A stretch of 33,431 bases of DNA from NCBI GenBank assembly GCA_022013685.1, contig JAKLPV010000026.1:1-33431 (forward strand), read 5' to 3'. Shown in pieces: positions 1 through 11,413 of this stretch. Position numbers and translations under genes: made by a program. A model generated the notes under the pieces. The model saw nothing but the letters and a program-made list of their open reading frames with translations, was not told where the DNA came from and did not search any database. The number at the start of each line of letters is the position of its first letter. The stretch's first letter is position 1. This DNA comes from Anaerolineae bacterium (GTDB lineage Bacteria; Chloroflexota; Anaerolineae; Anaerolineales; Villigracilaceae).

Positions 1-1041
1 CATCGATTCGCGCATATCCAAAATTGCAGGCAGGATTTCGTATTCGACCTCGATCAGGCGGAGGGCTTTTTCGGCAATTTCGGGCGTTTCAGCGGCGACA
101 AAGGCTACCCGGTCGCCCACGAAGCGGGCTTTTTTATCCAGCGAGAAGCAATCCAACGGCCCTGGGATTGGGTCTGACTGCCCGGCGGTGGAATATACCA
201 CGCGCGGAACGTCTTGCCAGGTCAGCACGGCGGCTACGCCAGGCAGCGCGCGCGCTTTGGATGCGTCGATTCGTTTGATCAGGGCATGGGCGTGCGGCGA
301 GCGCAGCACTTTGGCGTGCAGCAGGGCGCGCGGTTCGATGTCGGCGGCAAAGGCCGGTTTGCCCTGCGCCAGTTTGACGGCGTCCACCTTGATTTCGGAT
401 TTTCCGACGGTCTGGTAGGTTTTGGTTTCCGGGGCAACCACTATTTTAGGAAGGGTGCGGGTAGCGATATTCGACCAATCGTTATTCGAGAATTGGGGAT
501 CGGTTGAAGGGGGTTCGCCGCTTCCCAATATCAATTTTCGAATATCGAATCCCGCATCACCGCGCATCACCTTCGCTGCTTCCATCACCGCCTGCACCGG
601 CTTAAGATAGCCTGTACAGCGGCACAGCACGCCCGCAATCGCCTCGCGGACTTCAGCTTCGCTGGGGTTGGGGTTTTTCTCCAGCAGGGCCTTGGCGGCC
701 AAAATCTGGGCCGGGGTGCAGTATCCGCACTGGATGGCGCCGCTTTCGATGAAGGCTTTTTGGAGCGGATGCAGTCCGTCCGTTTTTCGCCAGCCCTGCT
801 CGGGGTGTTCGCCGAGCGCTTCAAGTGTGGCGATTTTATGCCCTTCGGCCTGCGCGGCCAGCAGCAGTCCGGCATTGACCGGTTTCCCATCCAGGATGAC
901 GGTGTCTGAGCCGGAGAGCCCTTGCTCGTCGCCGAATTTGATGCTGAAAAAGCCGAGTTGGCGCAGGGTGGCGAGTAAAGGTTCAGCCGGGGCGCAATCG
1001 ACCGTGTGATCGATTCCATTAACGTGCAGGGTAAGGTTCAT
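1..1041 (-). CDS. Molybdenum hydroxylase (xanthine dehydrogenase/aldehyde oxidase family), [2Fe-2S] domain fused to Mo-binding subunit, 3' partial
   Basis: The frame is open to the left edge, so 347 N-terminal residues are visible. Residues 1-75 match the plant-ferredoxin-like [2Fe-2S] domain, residues 80-160 the helical second [2Fe-2S] domain, and from about 205 the sequence matches the start of the molybdopterin subunit (KxAFAADIEP, LRSPHAHALI, VGDRVAFVAA). The second cluster is intact: QCGYC (C105, C108) and CRC (C140, C142). The first site is not: positions spaced like the four ligands of Desulfovibrio aldehyde oxidoreductase (5, 3 and 12 apart) are D38, S43, D46 and G58. The family hydroxylates purines, aldehydes or N-heterocycles with water as oxygen donor; the substrate cannot be told here. 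AGGAG lies 6 nt before the ATG. The gene follows a Rieske protein and a cytochrome b by 22 nt, so electrons may pass to that complex (inference). The fused layout resembles selenium-dependent xanthine dehydrogenases and MOP-type oxidoreductases; the missing C-terminus prevents a choice. Confidence 0.88.
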   Translation of the reverse strand, partial: MNLTLHVNGIDHTVDCAPAEPLLATLRQLGFFSIKFGDEQGLSGSDTVILDGKPVNAGLLLAAQAEGHKIATLEALGEHPEQGWRKTDGLHPLQKAFIESGAIQCGYCTPAQILAAKALLEKNPNPSEAEVREAIAGVLCRCTGYLKPVQAVMEAAKVMRGDAGFDIRKLILGSGEPPSTDPQFSNNDWSNIATRTLPKIVVAPETKTYQTVGKSEIKVDAVKLAQGKPAFAADIEPRALLHAKVLRSPHAHALIKRIDASKARALPGVAAVLTWQDVPRVVYSTAGQSDPIPGPLDCFSLDKKARFVGDRVAFVAAETPEIAEKALRLIEVEYEILPAILDMRESM

Positions 1042-1063
1042 GGGGAACTCCTTGCTGAATGGA

Positions 1064-1480
1064 TTAGTTTTTGTAGACGATGAGACGGCCGTCGGCTGTT
1101 TGTTCGACTTTGAGCGTGTCTAGCGCGCTTTGGGCCGGGCCTTCTGTAACTTCACCTGCGGAATTGTAGCACGACCCGTGACAGGGGCAGACAAAGCCGT
1201 CAGATTTCGCTTCCACATTGCAGCCGAGATGCGTACAAACCATGCTAATGGCGCGAAACTCAGCCTGGCTGCGGATGATCAGGGCCGGGATGGAGGCATC
1301 CACCGTCCGGGAGTTGGGTGGGTAATCGCTTGCGGAGCCGATTTCGTAGCGTTTGGGCGGCGGGGGTTGGGGATTGTAGCTCAGGAAGCGCAGAATACCG
1401 GCCAAACCCAGCAGGCCGCTCAGCCCTAAAAGCCCGCGGCTTGCCAGACGGAGAAAATCACGACGAGAGATCGATGACAT
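1064..1480 (-). CDS. Rieske [2Fe-2S] protein of a cytochrome bc-type complex
   Basis: A 138-residue protein. The N-terminus has SRRDFLRLA followed by a hydrophobic stretch (about residues 15-34), which fits a Tat-type signal anchor as in QcrA/PetC. The two Rieske boxes are complete: CTHLGC (C82, H84, C87) and CPCHGS (C98, C100, H101). C82, H84, C98 and H101 should bind the cluster, and C87 and C100 should form the disulfide. A proline-rich hinge (QPPPPPK, 38-43) links the anchor to the head. It lies 2 nt after the cytochrome b fusion, so the two are co-transcribed and most likely form one quinol-oxidising complex on the outer face of the membrane. A TatA gene lies elsewhere in this window, consistent with Tat export. 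Confidence 0.93.
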   Translation of the reverse strand: MSSISRRDFLRLASRGLLGLSGLLGLAGILRFLSYNPQPPPPKRYEIGSASDYPPNSRTVDASIPALIIRSQAEFRAISMVCTHLGCNVEAKSDGFVCPCHGSCYNSAGEVTEGPAQSALDTLKVEQTADGRLIVYKN

Positions 1481-1482
1481 GT

Positions 1483-4968
<3,486 letters not shown>

Positions 4969-4972
<4 letters not shown>

Positions 4973-5298
4973 GGTTGGGTTTCCAGTATGAGCTGCCAGA
5001 AATTGTAATGGGGTTGCGGCAGGCATTCCTGTCCGAAATGTTGTACCCACGCGCGAATTTTTTGCTCGCCATAAGAATGAAACAGCCAGCGCAATTCGGC
5101 GCGATTACCGTATTGCAGGGTACGCTCAATGATCGTGTGAGCATCCTTTTCAGGGCTGAGCCTGGAGAGATCATACTCCTGGAAAAAGGGAGCCAGGCTG
5201 TCAGGAATAGCTGCTGAGATCATACGTTGTGTGTTCCACGTTGCGGTGATTGGGTCGTCAGTGTATTCATATAATTCCTTTTCCTCGCGGCATTTCAT
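4969..5298 (-). CDS. Small DUF6922-like protein paired with nucleotidyltransferase
   Basis: A 109-residue soluble protein. The core, from about residue 29 (IPDSLAPFFQEYD, then ERTLQYGNRAELRWLF and WVQHFG), resembles the DUF6922 group that commonly precedes AbiEii-type nucleotidyltransferases; this is recalled, not searched. I chose the 5298 ATG because it overlaps the upstream stop as ATGA (5295-5298), which implies translational coupling; an internal ATG at 5223 has no ribosome site. The stop overlaps the nucleotidyltransferase ATG in the same way. By position it could be the neutralising or substrate-binding partner of the nucleotidyltransferase (inference). Confidence 0.7.
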
Positions 5299-5957
5299 TT
5301 TCCTGAAATTTTTATATATGCAGGCTGCTCACGGACAAAGTTTTCGACGCTGCGGAGCACTTCCGGCGGGTTGGTTAAGGCGTACAGGGCCTTCTTGCCG
5401 ATTTTGTTGCGGTTAAATTGCTCTGCGGCATCAATATACTTTTGCAGATTTGGGTTGCCCCGTCCGAGGGTTTGAAACAGGTGCAAGATCGACTCAAAAG
5501 ATGGTTGGCTGATCAGGCGTTCCACCAGCGAACGGAATGGCGGAATCGCATTTTCATTCACGCCCAGCGCCTGGAGCACGGGGTTCGACTGACCCGAAAT
5601 GCTGACCGTAACGGGGTTCTTCTCCACCAGGTAGCTTTCCAGTATTACTGGGGCCAGTTTGAGCGGCAGGTGGCGGATAAAGGGCCGCAGAAACCAACGT
5701 TTTTCGAGCAAAGCCCACAACTCGACCTCGTCTGCCAGGCAGTGGATCATATAACCGTCGATAAAGGATTTCAGTTCCGGGTAACTGGCACGAAATTCCA
5801 GGATTTTTTCCGGGGGCAGGTGGGTTTGGGTGCGCCGCAGCCCGGCTGTGTAACGAAGATCCGGTGCAACCGTACCCCAGTAGTAATCTGCTGGATTGGC
5901 GGGCCGGATTTCAGCTTGCAGGCGAGACGCCAGCACCAGGTGGGAATAGGGATTCAT
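5295..5957 (-). CDS. Hypothetical protein, possibly zinc-dependent phospholipase C-like
   Basis: A 220-residue soluble protein with no signal peptide. The N-terminus (MNPYSHLVLA, then DYYWGTVAPDLRY, and later DGYMIHCLADEVE) has the spacing of His/Asp residues seen in the zinc-dependent phospholipase C/S1-P1-like superfamily: H6, D33, H72, D76. The rest is helical and unrecognised. It is the first gene of the minus-strand string and is translationally coupled to the next gene by an ATGA overlap. It is divergent from the GH13 gene across a 143-bp AT-rich intergenic region. The function is not established; the phospholipase link is weak. Confidence 0.65.
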   Translation of the reverse strand: MNPYSHLVLASRLQAEIRPANPADYYWGTVAPDLRYTAGLRRTQTHLPPEKILEFRASYPELKSFIDGYMIHCLADEVELWALLEKRWFLRPFIRHLPLKLAPVILESYLVEKNPVTVSISGQSNPVLQALGVNENAIPPFRSLVERLISQPSFESILHLFQTLGRGNPNLQKYIDAAEQFNRNKIGKKALYALTNPPEVLRSVENFVREQPAYIKISGK

Positions 5958-6035
5958 GCAACTTCATTTTAGCCCAACTTTTGCAAATTGTTTACACTCC
6001 AAACACGCTTTATTGCCTAAAATAGGAGTGGTTTG

Positions 6036-6052
6036 TCATAAATATTTTATGA
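6036..6052. promoter_or_regulatory. 17-bp palindrome in the divergent intergenic region
   Basis: TCATAAA-TAT-TTTATGA has perfect 7-bp arms around a 3-bp centre. It lies 49 bp before the GH13 start, in the AT-rich region between the GH13 gene and the divergent minus-strand operon. The form and place suit a dimeric repressor or activator site. No clear -35/-10 pair is visible next to it. Confidence 0.35.
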
Positions 6053-6100
6053 TCTTATTTTGAAGCGCTAAATATTATTAGCTCAGAAAAGGCACGATCA

Positions 6101-7438
6101 ATGGCCGCAAACACTCCCGTCTCATACCGCAACCTTGTCATATATGAAGTTTATGTCCGCAATCATGGTCCAAAGGGCACATTTGCTGAAGTGGAAGCCG
6201 ACCTGGAACGCATTCGCGCCCTGGGCGTGGATGTGGTCTGGTTCATGCCGATCCATCCCATCGGCCAACTGAACAAAAAAGGCAACCTGGGCTGTCCGTA
6301 CTCGATCCGGGATTATCGCGGGGTCAATCCGGAATACGGCACGCGCCAGGATTTTTTCAGTTTTATCGAAAAAGCGCATGGCCTGGGTCTTAAAGTGATG
6401 ATCGACGTGGTTTACAACCACACTGCCCACGATTCCGTTTTGGTGGCTGAACACCCCGAGTACTTTCACCAGGGCGCGCACGGACGACCCGTGACCACCG
6501 TCCCGGATTGGTCGGACGTGATCGACCTGAAGCACCCTCACCCTGGCCTGACTGAATATCTGATCGAAACACTCAAAGACTGGGCCGTTTTCGGGGTGGA
6601 CGGTTTTCGCTGTGACGTGGCCTCGCTCCTACCGCAGGAGTTCTGGCTCGAGGCCCGCGCCGAGGTCGAGAAGGTCAAGCCAGGCGTCATCTGGCTGGCC
6701 GAATCGGTACACGCATCTTTTGTCATCCACCGCCGCGAGAACGGTCTTTCGGGCCTGTCAGACAGCGAAGTCTACGCCGCTTTCGATCTGACCTACGATT
6801 ACGACATCTGGCCCATTTTCCAGCAGGCCGTGCGCGGCGTGGTGCCGGTCAAGCGTTATCTCGAAGCGTTGCGCTTCCAGGATGCAATCTACCCCCAGAA
6901 CTTCGTCAAAATACGCTGTGTCGAAAATCACGACCAGTTGCGCATCCTGAAACTGGCTCCCAGCCGCAGCCAGGCCCTGGCCTGGACGGCTTTCGAAGCC
7001 TTCAATCGCGGCGCATTCCTGATCTATGCCGGACAGGAAGCTGCGGCAGCCCATACGCCTTCGTTGTTCGAGATTGACAAAGTCGAATGGGGCAGCTATG
7101 AGCTGCAACCCTTCCTGACGCGCCTGTCCGGGCTGAAGAAACACCCCGCGTTGGAAGGCAACCTGTTTTTCCTGTCCGCTGAACCGGCCATCCAGGCGGC
7201 CTGGGTTGGGCTGGGAAAAGGTTTGTACGGCGTTTTTAATGCCAGCGGCCAGTATGGGCGGGTCGAAGCGCAGCTTCCTGACGGCGATTATCTCGACCTG
7301 CTGACCGATATGCGCATTCCCGTGCGCGGCGGGTCGATGGATTTGCCCATCGATGCGGTCATCCTCGAAATTGAGCATCCGCGCCAGTACCAGTCCATGT
7401 CGTTTGAATTGATGGACTATCACCTGCCTGTGGTGTAA
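6101..7438 (+). CDS. GH13 alpha-amylase family glycoside hydrolase
   Basis: A 445-residue cytoplasmic protein without a signal peptide. The GH13 regions are clear: DVVYNH at 102-107 (region I), GFRCDVAS with nucleophile D172 (region II), WLAES with acid/base E201 (region III) and ENHDQ with D278 (region IV). A short beta C-domain fills residues 345-430. The family acts on alpha-glucans or alpha-glucosides by a retaining mechanism; the exact substrate is unclear, and the compact size suggests a small intracellular maltodextrin-type enzyme. AAAAGG lies 8 nt before the ATG. The aldo/keto reductase gene follows after 31 bp, so the two may share a transcript ending at the terminator near 8505. Confidence 0.92.
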   Translation: MAANTPVSYRNLVIYEVYVRNHGPKGTFAEVEADLERIRALGVDVVWFMPIHPIGQLNKKGNLGCPYSIRDYRGVNPEYGTRQDFFSFIEKAHGLGLKVMIDVVYNHTAHDSVLVAEHPEYFHQGAHGRPVTTVPDWSDVIDLKHPHPGLTEYLIETLKDWAVFGVDGFRCDVASLLPQEFWLEARAEVEKVKPGVIWLAESVHASFVIHRRENGLSGLSDSEVYAAFDLTYDYDIWPIFQQAVRGVVPVKRYLEALRFQDAIYPQNFVKIRCVENHDQLRILKLAPSRSQALAWTAFEAFNRGAFLIYAGQEAAAAHTPSLFEIDKVEWGSYELQPFLTRLSGLKKHPALEGNLFFLSAEPAIQAAWVGLGKGLYGVFNASGQYGRVEAQLPDGDYLDLLTDMRIPVRGGSMDLPIDAVILEIEHPRQYQSMSFELMDYHLPVV

Positions 7439-7469
7439 ACTTGCCCCTGATTCAAGAAAGGATTTTTCT

Positions 7470-8477
7470 ATGCCAAACCATATGACTCGTGTTCTCGGAC
7501 GTTCCGGTATTGAAGTTAGCGCTCTCGGTCTGGGCTGTTGGGCGGTCGGCGGCCCCTGGACGATTAATGGCTCACAAGCTGGGTGGAGCGTTGTTGATGA
7601 CAACGAATCATCCCGCGCCATCCAGCGTGCCCTGGAATTGGGCGTCAACTTTTTTGATACCGCCGCCAATTACGGCGCGGGACACAGCGAAAAGCTGCTG
7701 GGCCGGATTTTCAAAGGCCGCCGCGACCAGGTTGTGATTGCGACCAAATTCGGTTACCAGGTCGATGAAGCTGCCAAGGTGGTCCTCAATTATGACGGCA
7801 AGGAAGAAGATAGCGATGTCGCCAGCCGGGTTCGAGCTGACGCCGAGGCCAGCTTGAGGCGCCTTGATACGGATTACATCGATGTTTACCAATTGCATGT
7901 TTGGGGGCTGGGCATCGAACGCGCCTTGCAAGCCCGCGATGTGCTTGATGAACTTGTCCGCGAAGGAAAAATCCGCACTTATGGCTGGAGCACGGATCGA
8001 ACCGATGCGATTAAAGCGTTCTCGACCTCCCCGAATTGCAGTGTTGTCCAGCAGCAACTGAGCGTTTTGGATGGCAACATGGAATTGCTGGCCTTGTGTG
8101 AGCAGATTAACCTGGCCAGTATCAACCGCGGGCCATTGGGCATGGGTCTGTTGACCGGAAAATTTGTCCCCGAGAGCACCTTCGCTTCCGATGACGTCCG
8201 CCATAGCGCCGCTTGGCATCCCGGCTTCAAGAATGGCAAACCGACCCAGGAATGGCTGGACAAGCTGGCCGCCATCCACGATGTGCTGACCAGCAACGGG
8301 CGGACGCTCTCGCAGGGCGCACTGGCCTGGATCTGGGCGCGCAGTCCTCAGACGGTGCCGATTCCCGGCTTCAAAACTGTTGCACAGGTCGAGGAGAACT
8401 GCAAAGCCTTGCAGTTCGGCCCGCTCGACAGCGGTCAGATGGCAGAGATCGATCAAATCCTGGGGCGCACTTCGTAA
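7470..8477 (+). CDS. Aldo/keto reductase
   Basis: A 335-residue NAD(P)H-dependent oxidoreductase with a TIM-barrel fold. The catalytic tetrad is intact: D63 (FFDTA), Y68 (NYGAG), K93 (ATKFGY) and H143 (QLHVW). The C-terminal cofactor-binding segment is present (IPGFKTVAQVEEN). AAGGA lies 9 nt before the ATG at 7470; a second ATG four codons later, just before TRVLGRSG, is a possible alternative. It lies 31 bp after the GH13 gene in the same direction, so a role in sugar or aldehyde reduction is plausible but unproven. A strong terminator follows 27 bp downstream. Confidence 0.93.
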   Translation: MPNHMTRVLGRSGIEVSALGLGCWAVGGPWTINGSQAGWSVVDDNESSRAIQRALELGVNFFDTAANYGAGHSEKLLGRIFKGRRDQVVIATKFGYQVDEAAKVVLNYDGKEEDSDVASRVRADAEASLRRLDTDYIDVYQLHVWGLGIERALQARDVLDELVREGKIRTYGWSTDRTDAIKAFSTSPNCSVVQQQLSVLDGNMELLALCEQINLASINRGPLGMGLLTGKFVPESTFASDDVRHSAAWHPGFKNGKPTQEWLDKLAAIHDVLTSNGRTLSQGALAWIWARSPQTVPIPGFKTVAQVEENCKALQFGPLDSGQMAEIDQILGRTS

Positions 8478-8504
8478 GTTGTGACCGGCGTGACCAACAG
8501 ATAT

Positions 8505-8533
8505 AAAGGGCAGGAGCTTTCCTGTCCTTTTTT
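8505..8533 (+). terminator. Rho-independent terminator after the aldo/keto reductase
   Basis: An 11-bp stem (AAAGGGCAGGA with TCCTGTCCTTT, one G-U pair) has a GCTT loop and runs into six T residues. It closes the GH13-reductase unit and insulates fabF. Confidence 0.85.
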
Positions 8534-8601
8534 ATTCGCCTTCGCCTCCCTTTGGTCTTCTTCGTGTTATACCTTGAGATACCTTTTACCAGGAGAAGTT
8601 C

Positions 8602-9843
8602 ATGCGAAAACGTGTTGTGATTACCGGGCTGGGCTGTATCAGCCCGCTGGGGAATACTGTTGATGAAGCCTGGCAGGCGCTGCTGGCCGGGAAATCTGGT
8701 GCTGGCCCGATCACCCATTTCGACGCCGGCCAGCACAAGACCAGGTTTGCCTGCGAGGTCAAAAATTTTGACCCGGCTGCTTTGTTTGGCAGCCGCGAAG
8801 CTCGCCGCATGGATCGTTTCACCCAGTTTGCCCTGGCCGCTGCCCAGCAGGCGCTGGCCCATTCCGGGCTGGATGTGAACGATTCCAACCGCGACCGGGT
8901 CGGTGTGGTGGTCGGCTCGGGCATCGGCGGCATCGGCACCCTGTCTGAGCAGGTTGGCGTGATGACAGAAAAAGGGCCTGATCGCGTCAGCCCCTTCCTC
9001 GTTCCGATGATGATTTCGGATACTGCTGCCGGGATGACCGCCATCCATCTGGGTGTGCGCGGCCCGAACATGGCCGTCGTGACCGCCTGCGCCAGCGGCA
9101 ACAACGCCATTGGCGAAGCGACCGAGATGATCCGGCGCGGCGCAGCCGACGCCATGCTGGCGGGCGGCGCTGAAGCCGCGATTGTCCCGATTACGATTGC
9201 GGGCATGAACGTCATGGGCGCCCTCTCGACCCGGAACGATGACCCGCAGGCCGCCTCGCGCCCCTTCGACAAGACCCGCGATGGCTTTGTGATGGGTGAA
9301 GGCGGCGTGATGCTGGTGATCGAATCGCTCGAACATGCCCGGGCGCGCGGCGCAAACATCCTGGCTGAAATCAGCGGCTATGGCACAACTGACGACGCCT
9401 ATCACGTCTCGGCTCCGGCAGAGAACGGTTCGGGTGCGGCCACCTGTATGAAAATTGCGATAGAAGATGCCGGGCTGGATGTGACTGAGATTGGCTACAT
9501 CAACGCCCACGGCACCTCCACCCCGCTTAACGATAAATCTGAAACAGCCGCCATCAAGACCGTTTTTGGCGAGCAGGCCTATAAAGTGGCGGTCTCTTCA
9601 ACCAAGTCGATGACGGGCCACATGATCGGCGCGGCGGGCGCAATGGAAGCCATGATCTCCACCCTGGTTTTTCAGCACAACATCCTGCCGGCGACCATAA
9701 ACTACACCGATCCTGACCCAAACTGTGACCTGGACTACATCCCCAACAACTCGCGCGTGGCCTCGCCGCGCCATATTATGTCTAATTCTTTCGGCTTTGG
9801 CGGTCACAACGCCACCCTGGTTTTTAGCCGATTTGGGGAGTAA
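8602..9843 (+). CDS. fabF: Beta-ketoacyl-ACP synthase II
   Basis: A 413-residue condensing enzyme of type II fatty acid synthesis, of the usual FabF length. The Cys-His-His triad is visible: C163 in VVTACASGNNA, H303 in NAHGTSTPLND and H340 in SMTGHMIGAAG. The C-terminal NSFGFGGHNATLVF block is complete. CAGGAGAAG precedes the ATG by 5 nt. It elongates acyl-ACP with malonyl-ACP in the cytoplasm. fabH follows after 107 bp, which hold a hairpin. No acpP, fabD or fabG is linked here. Confidence 0.96.
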   Translation: MRKRVVITGLGCISPLGNTVDEAWQALLAGKSGAGPITHFDAGQHKTRFACEVKNFDPAALFGSREARRMDRFTQFALAAAQQALAHSGLDVNDSNRDRVGVVVGSGIGGIGTLSEQVGVMTEKGPDRVSPFLVPMMISDTAAGMTAIHLGVRGPNMAVVTACASGNNAIGEATEMIRRGAADAMLAGGAEAAIVPITIAGMNVMGALSTRNDDPQAASRPFDKTRDGFVMGEGGVMLVIESLEHARARGANILAEISGYGTTDDAYHVSAPAENGSGAATCMKIAIEDAGLDVTEIGYINAHGTSTPLNDKSETAAIKTVFGEQAYKVAVSSTKSMTGHMIGAAGAMEAMISTLVFQHNILPATINYTDPDPNCDLDYIPNNSRVASPRHIMSNSFGFGGHNATLVFSRFGE

Positions 9844-9852
9844 TATCCCCGG

Positions 9853-9896
9853 AGTCCAAAGTCTTTGCGAAGCACCCCGCGGCCAGACTTTGGACT
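9853..9896. repeat. Perfect 12-bp inverted repeat between fabF and fabH
   Basis: AGTCCAAAGTCT at 9853-9864 pairs perfectly with AGACTTTGGACT at 9885-9896 around a 20-nt loop. No T-run follows, so it is not a classical terminator. It starts 10 nt after the fabF stop. It may act as a transcript-stabilising hairpin or be a dispersed palindromic repeat. Confidence 0.7.
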
Positions 9897-9950
9897 TATG
9901 TTGCGAAATTACGAGATTTTGCAACCCCAAAAAATGATATTGGAGTTCTT

Positions 9951-11057
9951 ATGCCTTACGCACACATTATCGGATGGGGGATGTCAGTTCCATCCAAAGT
10001 GTTAACCAATGATGAAATTTCCAAAATGGTCGATACCAATGACGAATGGATTCGCGATCGCACCGGCATCCGTGAGCGCCGTATCGCTGATGAGCGTCAA
10101 TCTTCGGCTTCTCTCGGTGCAGAAGCGGCCATCGCCGCCCTGAAGGTTGCCGATTTGCTCCCGACCGACCTGGACTTGATCATCTGCGCCACCTCGACCC
10201 CCGAGCACATCTTCCCGGCCACCGCCTGCATCATCCAGGATAAGATTGGCGCGACCAAAGCCGGGGCCTTCGATCTTTCGGCGGCCTGTTCCGGTTTTAT
10301 CTATGGTCTCACCATGGCGTCACAGGCCATCCGCTCTGGCGCAAACAAAAACGTGCTCGTGATCGGCACCGAGACCCTTTCACGTTTTATCGATTGGAAA
10401 GACCGCAACACTTGCATCCTGTTTGGCGATGGGGCCGGGGCTTTTATCCTGCAGGCCAGTGAGCAAATCGGCGGCGCTTATGGCGCGGTCATGCACTCAG
10501 ACGGTTCCGGCGGCGATCTGCTCACCATCCCCGCCGGCGGCTCGCGCAACCCCACCACCGAATTGACTTTGCGAACCGGCATGCACTTCATCCACATGGA
10601 CGGCAAGGAAGTTTTCCGCTTTGCCACGCGCGTCATGGCGGGCGCAACCATCGAAGCGGTCGAAAAATCCGGCTGGAAACTTGAAGATCTGTCGCTGATC
10701 GTGCCGCATCAGGCCAACCAGCGCATCATCGAGGCTGCCGCGCGCAGCCTGAAAATGCCGATGGACAAATTCATGGTCAACCTCGACCGCTACGGCAACA
10801 CCTCCACCGCTTCCATCCCGATCGCTGCCGTCGAGGCCGTCCAGCAGGGCAAACTTAAGCCTGGCGACAAGGTTGTTTTCGTTGGTTTTGGCGCGGGTCT
10901 CACCTGGGGCGCCCTGGCCGCCGAGTGGACCGGCCCCAAGCAGGCCACCCGCCGCATCGTCAAGCTCGGATGGTTCCCGTGGATCGCCCCCATCCGCTCC
11001 ATCCTGCGCCGTATTGGCCGCATTATCGAAGGCGTTATCTTTGGCCGCAAATCTTGA
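9951..11057 (+). CDS. fabH: Beta-ketoacyl-ACP synthase III with C-terminal extension
   Basis: A 368-residue initiating condensing enzyme that joins acetyl-CoA or another acyl-CoA to malonyl-ACP. The triad is present: C113 (LSAACSGF), H253 (VPHQAN) and N283 (YGNTST). The standard fold ends at about residue 324 (GFGAGLTWGALAAEW). About 44 further residues follow, rich in Arg/Lys, Ile and Trp (WFPWIAPIRS, then ILRRIGRIIEG), like an amphipathic helix that could touch the membrane. E. coli FabH, at 317 residues, lacks this tail. TTGGAG lies 6 nt before the ATG. It pairs with fabF upstream. Confidence 0.95.
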   Translation: MPYAHIIGWGMSVPSKVLTNDEISKMVDTNDEWIRDRTGIRERRIADERQSSASLGAEAAIAALKVADLLPTDLDLIICATSTPEHIFPATACIIQDKIGATKAGAFDLSAACSGFIYGLTMASQAIRSGANKNVLVIGTETLSRFIDWKDRNTCILFGDGAGAFILQASEQIGGAYGAVMHSDGSGGDLLTIPAGGSRNPTTELTLRTGMHFIHMDGKEVFRFATRVMAGATIEAVEKSGWKLEDLSLIVPHQANQRIIEAAARSLKMPMDKFMVNLDRYGNTSTASIPIAAVEAVQQGKLKPGDKVVFVGFGAGLTWGALAAEWTGPKQATRRIVKLGWFPWIAPIRSILRRIGRIIEGVIFGRKS

Positions 11058-11083
11058 TAGACACTGCCCGAGGCGGGTATAAT
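11054..11083 (+). promoter_or_regulatory. Sigma70-type promoter for tatA
   Basis: TTGATA (11054-11059), an 18-nt spacer, then a perfect TATAAT (11078-11083). The -35 overlaps the fabH stop codon. Inverted arms AATCTTGAT and ATCAAGATT flank the promoter and reach 11050-11090, with CCCG/CGGG inside the spacer. The expected start lies near 11090, giving an 85-nt leader before tatA. Confidence 0.6.
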
Positions 11084-11174
11084 CAAGATTATCTGGCTAT
11101 TTGGGAATCGCCGCGGCACCCTTCACGGAAAATCCTGGAGCCCCGAAATCTACAGCTAAAGGAGTGAGCAAACT

Positions 11175-11363
11175 ATGTTTGGACTTGGTGTCTGGGAACT
11201 ACTGATTATCCTGGTGATAATCATCATCCTGTTTGGCCCTGGCCGTTTTGGCAAAGTCTTTGGTGAACTTGGCGCCGGGTTGAAAGCCTTCCGCGACAGC
11301 CTGGGCGAGAAAAAAGAAGAAGAACAACACGCTGACGAGAACGGTAACATCGAACCAAAGTAA
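11175..11363 (+). CDS. tatA: Sec-independent protein translocase subunit TatA
   Basis: A 62-residue protein with the classic TatA plan: a short N-terminal helix in the membrane (about 5-20, ELLIILVIIIILFGPGR), the FGPGRFGK hinge, an amphipathic helix (about 26-45, GELGAGLKAFRDSLG) and an acidic-basic tail. TatA forms the pore of the twin-arginine pathway that exports folded cofactor proteins; the Rieske protein at 1064-1480 is a likely client. AAAGGAG precedes the ATG. It is transcribed alone between its own promoter and terminator, with no tatB or tatC beside it. TatE cannot be told apart from TatA by sequence. Confidence 0.95.
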   Translation: MFGLGVWELLIILVIIIILFGPGRFGKVFGELGAGLKAFRDSLGEKKEEEQHADENGNIEPK

Positions 11364-11368
11364 CAAGT

Positions 11369-11398
11369 GTAGGACAGGCTCAGCCCTGTCCTACTTTT
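11369..11398 (+). terminator. Rho-independent terminator after tatA
   Basis: Perfect 10-bp arms GTAGGACAGG and CCTGTCCTAC enclose a 6-nt loop, followed by TTTT. It starts 5 nt after the tatA stop. Confidence 0.9.
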
Positions 11399-11413
11399 AT
11401 TTAAGGGAAAATT

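Noticed and set aside
8371..9510. Long open frame of 379 codons on the minus strand
   Set aside because: It is opposite fabF and has no recognisable motif or start site.
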